Source of the DNA: Tenacibaculum aiptasiae
GTDB taxonomy: Bacteria; Bacteroidota; Bacteroidia; Flavobacteriales; Flavobacteriaceae
NCBI RefSeq assembly: GCF_008806755.1
Contig: NZ_WAAU01000008.1
Location: forward strand, 632,964-696,963
Direction: 5' to 3'
Length of the DNA: 64,000 nt
The notes beneath the pieces were generated by a model, which saw only the letters and a program-made list of their open reading frames with translations, was not told the origin of the DNA and made no database searches. Position numbers and translations under genes: made by a program. This document shows, one piece after another, positions 17,338-24,018 of the stretch. How positions within the stretch are numbered: position 1 is the stretch's first letter; each line of letters starts with the position of its first letter.

Positions 17338-17552
17338 TGAAAAAAATATTACCTATTATATATATAGCTATCGGTATTTTTATTCTTGTTAACACTTTTT
17401 CTAGGTTTTCTCAAGATTTAGAGAGCTACCGAGTTATTTTAAATTTTAAAACCGAAAACAAGTATATTTTTGTACTTATTAGAATATTATTTGCTGGGTG
17501 GTTTTTAATTGATGGTGTAAAAAAATTAAAACAAATTAACGAAGAAGAATAG
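17337..17552 (+). CDS. Small membrane protein of unknown function
   Basis: This 71-residue protein has two hydrophobic segments (ILPIIYIAIGIFILVNTF and FVLIRILFAGWFLIDGV). It shares one base with the transglycosylase stop codon, so it is probably co-translated with it. I recognise no family. Confidence 0.6.
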   Translation: MKKILPIIYIAIGIFILVNTFSRFSQDLESYRVILNFKTENKYIFVLIRILFAGWFLIDGVKKLKQINEEE

Positions 17553-17559
17553 TTTAGTT

Positions 17560-17760
17560 TTAATTATCGATTATATTTTTAACTCTTCCTACAATTCCTG
17601 ATTCTAATTGCACTTTAATTCCATGGGGATGATTTGACGATTTCGTCAATATTCTCCCTACAATTCCTGCAGTTAATTCTCCGGTTCTTTGATGATTTTT
17701 TTGAACAACCTCAACTTCTAAACCAATCATGATATCTTTTCTATTTCTTCCGTCTTTCAT
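17560..17760 (-). CDS. YwbE family protein
   Basis: This 66-residue protein begins MKDGRNRKDIMIGLEVEVV and continues with HQRTGELTAGIVGRILT and HPHGIKVQLESGIVGRVKNI, the YwbE family pattern of a short all-beta KOW-like protein. The frame can be extended to a TTG three codons upstream, but ATG is preferred. The function is unknown; the fold suggests nucleic-acid binding. It lies downstream of the cold-shock gene on the same strand, separated by a terminator. Confidence 0.8.
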   Translation of the reverse strand: MKDGRNRKDIMIGLEVEVVQKNHQRTGELTAGIVGRILTKSSNHPHGIKVQLESGIVGRVKNIIDN

Positions 17761-17785
17761 TTGATTCAATTAAAATATAAAAATA

Positions 17786-17816
17786 AGAAAGCCTATCAAC
17801 TATGATAGGCTTTTCT
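17786..17816 (-). terminator. Intrinsic terminator after the cold-shock gene
   Basis: AGCCTATCA (17790-17798) pairs with TGATAGGCT (17803-17811) across a four-base loop, with T-rich flanks on the leftward strand. It separates the cold-shock gene from ywbE. Confidence 0.85.
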
Positions 17817-17847
17817 CATTAAAAAGTTTACTCTGGTAATCTATATA

Positions 17848-18039
17848 TTATAATACTCTTACGTTAACAGCGTTTAATCCTTTTCTTCCTTCTTGTAACT
17901 CGAATTCTACTTCGTCGTTTTCACGGATTTCATCAATTAATCCAGAAACGTGTACAAAATGTTCTTTGTTTGTTCCTTCTTCAACGATAAATCCAAATCC
18001 TTTTGACTCGTTGAAAAATTTTACAGTACCTTTATTCAT
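17848..18039 (-). CDS. Cold-shock domain protein (CspA family)
   Basis: This 63-residue single-domain protein opens MNKGTVKFFNESKGFGFI, containing RNP1 (KGFGFI). RNP2-like HFVHVSGL follows, then the acidic middle and KGLNAVNV. Cold-shock proteins bind single-stranded nucleic acid and act as RNA chaperones. A canonical promoter element lies about 46 bases upstream and a terminator follows, so this is a single-gene unit. Confidence 0.95.
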   Translation of the reverse strand: MNKGTVKFFNESKGFGFIVEEGTNKEHFVHVSGLIDEIRENDEVEFELQEGRKGLNAVNVRVL

Positions 18040-18084
18040 TATAAAAAATTATGTGTTGTTTGCTTAAGTGCCCACAACTTTTGC

Positions 18085-18092
18085 CAAAGGTA
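18085..18092 (-). promoter_or_regulatory. -7 promoter element of the cold-shock gene
   Basis: Read leftward, the sequence is TACCTTTG, an exact TAnnTTTG match, 46 bases before the start codon. The -33 element is not obvious. Confidence 0.5.
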
Positions 18093-18267
18093 CTGCCATT
18101 TTTTATATTTAAACCTAATTTATTGATTTTATTATCATTATTTTATTCACATAAGTTTCTTGAAAAGATTTAGCGCTTTATTTGCTTTAAGTAATATTTT
18201 TACTTTTTAAAATAAGTACTCTAAATATTCGTAGTTTTTATTTACATTTAATTTTCAAAATTACTCT

Positions 18268-18843
18268 ATGAATAATTTTTTAATAGGTATTGGTAAACGT
18301 ATCAAAACCATCAGAAAAGAACAAAAATTAACCATAAGTGAAGTAGCTTCAAACGCAGGTGTTTCTAATGGTTTGATTTCAAGAATAGAAAATGGAAGAA
18401 CTATTCCTTCTTTGCCTGTTTTGTTAGAATTAATTAGTGCTTTAAAAATTGATGCTAGTACTTTTTTTAGAGGGATTGAAAATTCTCAAACTGCCAATTA
18501 CATTCATATTTCAAAAGACCAACAACAACTTATTGAAAAAGAAGTAGAAGCAGAAGGTTTTACCTATCATCATTTATTTAGTAAAAGTTTATCTGCTATA
18601 GGTTTTGAAGCTGTTATTTTAAACATTAAACCAAATTCTAAAAGAGAAAAGGTTGTTACTGATGCTTGGGAATTTAAATTTATTATTAGTGGTGAATGTA
18701 CTTATTTAATAAATAATGAGGAAGTATTAGTTTCTGAAGGAGACTCTCTATATTTTGATGGAAGAAATCCTCATGTTCCTATCAACAAATCTGATAAAGA
18801 TTGCACCATGCTGGTTTTATACTTTTATTCTGAAAATAAATAG
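18268..18843 (+). CDS. XRE-family transcriptional regulator with C-terminal cupin domain
   Basis: This 191-residue regulator has an N-terminal helix-turn-helix at about residues 10-65 (IGKRIKTIRKEQKLTISEVA, then VSNGLISRIENGRTIPSL). A small-molecule-sensing cupin covers about residues 110-187 (AWEFKFIISGECTYLI, EGDSLYFDGRNPHVPI). HTH-cupin proteins usually control adjacent catabolic genes. Its gene converges on the phosphonate-like cluster, and I infer it controls that cluster, possibly through the TTTACTATTWGTAAA sites. No such site is clear in its own upstream region. Confidence 0.88.
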   Translation: MNNFLIGIGKRIKTIRKEQKLTISEVASNAGVSNGLISRIENGRTIPSLPVLLELISALKIDASTFFRGIENSQTANYIHISKDQQQLIEKEVEAEGFTYHHLFSKSLSAIGFEAVILNIKPNSKREKVVTDAWEFKFIISGECTYLINNEEVLVSEGDSLYFDGRNPHVPINKSDKDCTMLVLYFYSENK

Positions 18844-18872
18844 GCAGAACTCATTTGATTTCTACCTATTTT
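18838..18872. terminator. Weak bidirectional terminator between convergent genes
   Basis: AAATAGGCAG (18838-18847) and CTACCTATTT (18862-18871) pair with one mismatch and are followed by a T-rich stretch. The left arm overlaps the regulator's stop codon. Confidence 0.45.
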
Positions 18873-18884
18873 AAAAATTTATTT

Positions 18885-20702
18885 TTAATTATTTAAACCT
18901 GGCCATGTACTATTATTTAAAGGCTTGGGATATCCTGAAACTGCACTATCTGTTATTTTACTATACTTTATGTAAGTATTATTATTTAAAAAGAAATAAC
19001 AAAATGTCGAGTTCCAATCTACAGCAGCAGTAATTTTAGTCTTATAATCTCCTAATCCTGCCCATGTACTATTATTTATTGGTTTTGGATACCCAGAATC
19101 AACCTCATCATTACTAATACTATATCTAATATAGGTTCCATCATTTAAAAAGAAGTATGCCTTACTATTATTCCAATTCAGTGCTGCTATTATTTTATTT
19201 TTATATGGTTCTAAACCTGGCCAATTTCCATTTGTAATTGTAGTTGGATACCCTGAATCTACTGAATCTGAATTCATATCATAACGTATATATCTACCAT
19301 CACTCAAAAAAAAGTACCCTTTATTATTATGCCATTTAAAAGCTGCGCTAATTGCTTCTTTATACGCTCCAAGTCCTGGCCATGAACTATTATTTGTTTC
19401 CTTTGGATATCCACTATCTGATTTATCCAATGTTTTATTGTAACGCACATACTTATTATCGCTTCTAAAAAAATAAGCTCTGTTATTTATCATATCATTC
19501 CAATCTAACCCCGCTATAATTTTTGAATTATTTAAAGCTACCGAACCACTTTGTCCGTTTAACATTAATGTATAATTAACACTTCCATCAGAACTAATAT
19601 CTGTATACAAACCTTGTGACGCTGAAATAGAACTTAAGAATGAATTATTCTTATAAATTTCAACATTCCCTGATGAATTAGAACTCCAATAAATAGTGTT
19701 TAAGTTATGCATCATAACTTTTCTAACTCCAACATTACCAATTAATGAAGTACTATTTAGTTGCCATTCTTTTTGAATTGAAATCCCTAAATGGGTTAAT
19801 ACCGATGGTACTATAGCTGTTTGAGCTACATAACCATAAATTCCTTGATAGTCTTTATTTGGAATTGTAGGTACTGAAGAAGTAAACTCTTCATTTCCCA
19901 CTTTATTCATTCCCACAAATATAGTTTTCTCTTGAGTAGTTTGTCCTCCATGATTATATCCACCACTTCCTCTACCATGATCGGTAACCACCATAATTAA
20001 CCAATCTTCATCAGTTCTTTTTTCAATTTCAGCTACAATTCTTCCAAATTGCTCATCTGCTTTCGTTATTGCTTTGTTATATGAATTACCAAACCCCAAT
20101 GAATGTCCTACTCCATCTACATCATCTAAATGAACAAAAACGAAATCTGATTCTTCATTTTTAATCGCATGAATAGCTCCTGTTACAGTGTTTTCATCTC
20201 CTCCGCTCTTAGAATGATAATCGATAAAATTTAATTTATCTCTAAAAAAGTCATGAATTGGAGCCCAAGTAACTACACTTGCTGTTTTTAAATTTGGTTT
20301 AGAGTTTTTAATTAACTCAAAAACACTCTTCACTTTAGATTTGTTTGACGTACTATTATCTGCTACACCATGTTTATTTACCCAAACTCCTGTTAAAATA
20401 GTAGTCCAACCTGGTCCACTACTTGTTTTTTGCTCTGATGCTGTATTATCAATTCCACCAGCATAAGCTTTCACAATATTTAGCTTATCTAAGTTTGGTG
20501 TTGATGTTTCTGTAATTTTCCCAAACTGGATACCATCAAAGCCTACAACCAAAACCTTCTTTTTTAGCGATGATTTTGATCCAACATTTTTACTTGATTT
20601 TTTTTGTTTAGAAGTTATCTCTTCCAATCCGTTTTCCTGACAACTTGTAATTGTTAGTGTAAAAGTTAAAGCCAAAAGCTTTAAAAAACAATTTGTTTTC
20701 AT
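18885..20702 (-). CDS. Lipoprotein alkaline-phosphatase-superfamily phosphodiesterase with hemopexin-like repeats
   Basis: This is a 605-residue lipoprotein with signal LKLLALTFTLTITSC and Cys21. The catalytic domain (about 48-325) belongs to the nucleotide pyrophosphatase/phosphodiesterase branch: VVGFDGIQ with metal-binding Asp56, SGPGWTTILTG with the probable nucleophile Thr100, HLDDVDGVGH, TDHG (241-244) and His251. A small beta-sandwich-like region follows (about 325-392). Residues 395-605 hold four repeats of about 52 residues (YFF-DG-YIRY, DSGYP, WPGL), as in hemopexin propeller blades. It may release a phosphate or phosphonate ester at the cell surface. Phosphonoacetate hydrolase, from the same superfamily, is an alternative. 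Confidence 0.85.
   Translation of the reverse strand: MKTNCFLKLLALTFTLTITSCQENGLEEITSKQKKSSKNVGSKSSLKKKVLVVGFDGIQFGKITETSTPNLDKLNIVKAYAGGIDNTASEQKTSSGPGWTTILTGVWVNKHGVADNSTSNKSKVKSVFELIKNSKPNLKTASVVTWAPIHDFFRDKLNFIDYHSKSGGDENTVTGAIHAIKNEESDFVFVHLDDVDGVGHSLGFGNSYNKAITKADEQFGRIVAEIEKRTDEDWLIMVVTDHGRGSGGYNHGGQTTQEKTIFVGMNKVGNEEFTSSVPTIPNKDYQGIYGYVAQTAIVPSVLTHLGISIQKEWQLNSTSLIGNVGVRKVMMHNLNTIYWSSNSSGNVEIYKNNSFLSSISASQGLYTDISSDGSVNYTLMLNGQSGSVALNNSKIIAGLDWNDMINNRAYFFRSDNKYVRYNKTLDKSDSGYPKETNNSSWPGLGAYKEAISAAFKWHNNKGYFFLSDGRYIRYDMNSDSVDSGYPTTITNGNWPGLEPYKNKIIAALNWNNSKAYFFLNDGTYIRYSISNDEVDSGYPKPINNSTWAGLGDYKTKITAAVDWNSTFCYFFLNNNTYIKYSKITDSAVSGYPKPLNNSTWPGLNN
18888..19520 (-). repeat. Four hemopexin-like repeats within the phosphodiesterase gene
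   Basis: Repeats start near residues 395, 451, 504 and 557. Each carries an A-x-x-W-N opening, a YFF-x4-YIRY core, then DSGYP and W-x-GL. The copies differ at the DNA level, so this is an old repeat, and the four-blade number matches a complete hemopexin propeller. Confidence 0.8.
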
Positions 20703-20711
20703 AAAAAAAAG

Positions 20712-20726
20712 TTTACTATTAGTTAA
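20712..20726. promoter_or_regulatory. Operator-like palindrome, phosphodiesterase gene, proximal site
   Basis: TTTACTATTAGTTAA lies ten bases upstream of the phosphodiesterase start. It matches the palindrome TTTACTATTWGTAAA shared with 20742-20756 and 26921-26935 except at two of the last three positions. With the distal site it also forms a 16-of-17 inverted repeat (20707-20723 against 20745-20761). Confidence 0.5.
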
Positions 20727-20741
20727 TTTATTATTTAAATA

Positions 20742-20756
20742 TATACTATTAGTAAA
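20742..20756. promoter_or_regulatory. Operator-like palindrome, phosphodiesterase gene, distal site
   Basis: TATACTATTAGTAAA lies 30 bases from the proximal copy, about three helical turns start to start. No canonical -7 element is visible around it, which would fit activator control or a different promoter class. Confidence 0.5.
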
Positions 20757-20853
20757 CTTTTAAAACCCTACTTTATGAATATTAATCTTATAATAATCTA
20801 GCTAACATTAACTTTAATTTTCATAAACAAATGTTTTACAATTATTTAAACTA

Positions 20854-21531
20854 TCAAAAAACTTCATTAATAGCTGTTAACGAATTTAAAATATAGGTTG
20901 GTTTTTCTTCTTCTAGTTGTTCTTGAGTTTGTGCTCCAGACAATACACCTATTGTTATTCCACAGCCTGCATTTTTTCCTTCTGCTATATCTATAGTAGA
21001 GTCTCCTGCCTTTAAAACTTTAGAAGCATCTGTTATATTAAACAACTCCATTGCTTTAAAAATCATATCAGGATGAGGACGCCCTTTTACTACGTCGCTT
21101 GCTGTTATAAGCGCATCGTAATGTATCTTTTCATCCCACTGTAATTTTTCCAATAATAAAGTAGCTACTTCTCTATTATACCCTGTATTTAAAACTACTT
21201 TTATACCTTCTTCTCTAAGATTTAATAAAACTCTTTGTACTCCTTTTATTGGTTTTACTTCTAAATCTTTATAAGCTTTATTTAATAAGATTTTGAAAGT
21301 TTCAAAAATGGTTTCTGATTCTATTAATTGATTAGGCTTACTATAGTTCAATACATCTTTTATTGCCTGATGTTTTTCTTTACCAGCTCCTAATTTTAAA
21401 ACTGTAGGTAAATCTACATCAACCCCATAATCATTTAATGCTTTATGTAACGTTTTATAAACTACATTTTGTTCATCTACTGTTGTTCCTGCCATATCAA
21501 AAACAACCATTTGTATCTCTTTATTTATCAT
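20854..21531 (-). CDS. Phosphonatase-like HAD hydrolase (TIGR03351 type)
   Basis: This 225-residue HAD-superfamily enzyme has nucleophile Asp12 in VVFDMAGTTVDE, NTGYN as motif 2, and KGRPHPDMI followed by KAGDSTIDIAEGKNAGC as motifs 3 and 4. The cap contains LGAGKEKHQAI. It aligns with the G-x-x-K segment of phosphonoacetaldehyde hydrolase (PhnX), so Lys51 is a candidate Schiff-base lysine. The predicted role is hydrolysis of a C-P bond in an aldehyde-type phosphonate. It overlaps the upstream FAD oxidoreductase by 11 bases, and this pair is a recognised association of the two families. Confidence 0.85.
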   Translation of the reverse strand: MINKEIQMVVFDMAGTTVDEQNVVYKTLHKALNDYGVDVDLPTVLKLGAGKEKHQAIKDVLNYSKPNQLIESETIFETFKILLNKAYKDLEVKPIKGVQRVLLNLREEGIKVVLNTGYNREVATLLLEKLQWDEKIHYDALITASDVVKGRPHPDMIFKAMELFNITDASKVLKAGDSTIDIAEGKNAGCGITIGVLSGAQTQEQLEEEKPTYILNSLTAINEVF

Positions 21532-22687
21532 ATACTAAATTAAATACCTTGTTAATTTTTTCTTTTGAAAATCCAGCACTCCCCGTCATGCCTTTCCCTC
21601 CTATACCTGTTACTATATGTATATTATCTCCTATAGTGTATTCAAAAATGTCTTTGGTTTTACATTGACTATAAAATCCTGCCCAACGATGCTGGATTTC
21701 ATAGTTTGGTAGCTCTATAATTTTCTTTGCTTCTTGTAGCATAAAACTGTCTATTTCTTCTTTTAAATCGAAACCTAAACTATCAATATTCTTTGCATCT
21801 GCATATTCATGTGAATCGCCTAATATTATAGATCCGTCAGTAGCTTGCTTAAATAATATGTGTACTCCATATTTCTTTTCAAAACTATTTGGATCTTCTT
21901 TCGATTTGATTAGATTCCATGATGGACATTCTTCAAAGGCTTCATAACGTCTAATAGTTAAACCTGTTAAAATAGAACCATTTAACTTGTAACTACCTTG
22001 TGGTTTTGTCTGCATCATTTGTAATTTAGAAACTACTAAATCACTTTCATTATAAATTGAAGGGTATAAGGTTTTAAAATCTGATCCGTTACATATCAAA
22101 ACTTTTGATGCTTTATACTCTTCTCCATTTGAAGATGTTACTTGCACTTCTCCGTTTATTTCTTCAGTATTTATTACCGTGGTATTGTAACAAACTTGAA
22201 CACCTTGCTCTTTCAAAAAAGAATGCAATTGTAAAATCATTGTTCTTGGTTCTACCGTTACTTCTTGAGGAAAATATAAACCTGCTTTACAATAATCACT
22301 TCGCAAACCGTCATACTTATTTAAACATTGCTGTTTTGTAAATAGTTCAGAAGTATAATTATTTTGTTTATTAATTTCATGAAGTTCTTCTATCAACTGA
22401 ACCTCTTCTTCATTTGACGCTAGATATACCGTTCCATTTTGCCTAATGGTAATATCAAATTCTTTTTGAATTTCTTTATAAATAGCTAAACTTTCTCTTC
22501 CAAAATTTTGCCATTTCTGATTCATCCCTGAAGGAACTACTTGTCCAAAATTACGTACTGTAGCTCCATTCGGTTTGGCATCTTTTTCTAAAATTATTAC
22601 CGATAGTCCTTTTTTTATTGCATGATATGCGTGGAAAGTTCCTAAAACTCCACCTCCCACTACAATTAAATCATATTTGTTGTTCAT
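21521..22687 (-). CDS. FAD-dependent oxidoreductase, TIGR03364 (phosphonate-associated) type
   Basis: This 388-residue DAO-family flavoprotein has N-terminal LIVVGGGVLGTFHAYHAIKKG, ATVRNFGQVVPSGM after the dinucleotide fold, and C-terminal IVTGIGGKGMTGSAG. This pattern fits the TIGR03364 clade, whose members sit beside phosphonatase-like hydrolases. They are proposed to oxidatively deaminate or demethylate an aminophosphonate related to 2-aminoethylphosphonate. The gene overlaps both neighbours (17 bases upstream, 11 downstream), so translation of the three proteins is probably coupled. The exact substrate cannot be read from sequence. Confidence 0.85.
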   Translation of the reverse strand: MNNKYDLIVVGGGVLGTFHAYHAIKKGLSVIILEKDAKPNGATVRNFGQVVPSGMNQKWQNFGRESLAIYKEIQKEFDITIRQNGTVYLASNEEEVQLIEELHEINKQNNYTSELFTKQQCLNKYDGLRSDYCKAGLYFPQEVTVEPRTMILQLHSFLKEQGVQVCYNTTVINTEEINGEVQVTSSNGEEYKASKVLICNGSDFKTLYPSIYNESDLVVSKLQMMQTKPQGSYKLNGSILTGLTIRRYEAFEECPSWNLIKSKEDPNSFEKKYGVHILFKQATDGSIILGDSHEYADAKNIDSLGFDLKEEIDSFMLQEAKKIIELPNYEIQHRWAGFYSQCKTKDIFEYTIGDNIHIVTGIGGKGMTGSAGFSKEKINKVFNLVYDK

Positions 22688-23939
22688 AAATTAATTCTTG
22701 TATTTGTATTGGTTTTTTATATTTTTTTCTAAAAAATTGAAAACAATAAGTAGTTATTATTAGTCCTATAAATGCTAAAAAGTATAAAGCTGTTATGAAA
22801 AAGCTTAGCCAAGAAATATCTCCTTTTCCAAAGTTTTTATATAGTAAAATGAGTATACTCCCCAAATAACCGAATGCATCTGCTATATATATTAAAAAGC
22901 CAACGTTTCCTTTAATTTTAAAAGTTGCTATCATTCTATCAAAGAAAATTCCATTGAATGGTACATAACAACTATACAAACCTAATCCTGAAATCGTCAT
23001 CCATACTAAGGAAGAAATTAATGACTGTTGAAATAATAAAGTTGAAATAATAATTGAAGTACAGCCAATTATCAATACATAATGATAATACATAAAAGCT
23101 TTAAAGTTTTTAGTTACACTTCCTATAAAACCTAAAACTATTAGTACTGTTATTGCTATTGGTATTTCTGATATACTATAAATTGACGCATCTTCATACC
23201 CTAATGCATCCCAAATTTCTCTAGCAAAATTGTCTCTAAAATCTCTAATAGATGTCAATAGCATAAAGAAGAAAACTATAAGAGTTAATGGCATTGCAAA
23301 CTTTTTAAATAACCTCTTTCTTTCAGTTTTATCTAATGGTTTTCTTACTGTTCTAAGCAATTTATCTTCTTTTGTTGGTTCAGGTAGTCTTTCTAATAAC
23401 CAAGCAAAAAAGATTAGTGGAATAATAAAAAATCCTCCTGTTATAAAAGGCATCCAATATTCATTAAAGTGAAATGTATCTAAAACTATTTTACCTACCG
23501 ATTTTACAGCGCCTGAAGACACGATAAAACTTGATGATAAAATAACTCCCAATAACTCGGTAGTTTTTCTTCCTTCTAAATAGGAAAATACTATTCCCCA
23601 AATCATTCCTAAAGGAAGTCCATTAAAAAATAAACATACTATATTATAAGGAGCAGGAACTGTAGCAAAACCTAAAAGAGCTAATTCAGCAAAAAGAATA
23701 AAGCCTATTAAAAACATCATTCTTTTTGAGCTTTTCATCTCAGCGATTATTCTAATTCCTATAAACTTAGATAGTGTATACCCTATTACTTGAGCTATTA
23801 TGAGTAATATTTTATAATCTATTCCTATGAATGATTCGTTAGCAAATGTTGCTACCGTAAATGGTTTCCTAAATGCATACATACAGAAATAAGTTCCGAA
23901 TGCGGCTATGGAGGCTTGTAATAAAAATCGTAAACGCAT
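22671..23939 (-). CDS. DUF5690 family inner-membrane protein, probable MFS transporter
   Basis: This 422-residue protein has about 12 hydrophobic helices in two halves, split by a charged loop near residues 190-210 (LPEPTKEDKLLRTVRKPLDK). The N-terminal YFCMYAFRKPFTVATF recalls the R-K motif in the first helix of organophosphate antiporters such as GlpT and UhpT. The family is annotated only as DUF5690. From its place between the outer-membrane receptor and the oxidoreductase I infer that it imports the phosphonate substrate. It overlaps the oxidoreductase gene by 17 bases. Confidence 0.75.
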   Translation of the reverse strand: MRLRFLLQASIAAFGTYFCMYAFRKPFTVATFANESFIGIDYKILLIIAQVIGYTLSKFIGIRIIAEMKSSKRMMFLIGFILFAELALLGFATVPAPYNIVCLFFNGLPLGMIWGIVFSYLEGRKTTELLGVILSSSFIVSSGAVKSVGKIVLDTFHFNEYWMPFITGGFFIIPLIFFAWLLERLPEPTKEDKLLRTVRKPLDKTERKRLFKKFAMPLTLIVFFFMLLTSIRDFRDNFAREIWDALGYEDASIYSISEIPIAITVLIVLGFIGSVTKNFKAFMYYHYVLIIGCTSIIISTLLFQQSLISSLVWMTISGLGLYSCYVPFNGIFFDRMIATFKIKGNVGFLIYIADAFGYLGSILILLYKNFGKGDISWLSFFITALYFLAFIGLIITTYCFQFFRKKYKKPIQIQELIYEQQI

Positions 23940-23956
23940 ATTTTTTTATTTTACAG

Positions 23957-23987
23957 AACAAGCTCTCAAGTATTTGAGAGCTTTGTT
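23957..23987 (-). terminator. Hairpin between receptor and DUF5690 genes, possible attenuator
   Basis: AGCTCTCAA (23961-23969) pairs with TTGAGAGCT (23974-23982) with a four-base loop and further A-U pairs. On the leftward strand the following T-run is poor, so partial termination or 3'-end protection of the receptor mRNA is more likely than full termination. Confidence 0.45.
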
Positions 23988-24018
23988 TTTGCATTTAATT
24001 CAAATCTTTACTCATAGC

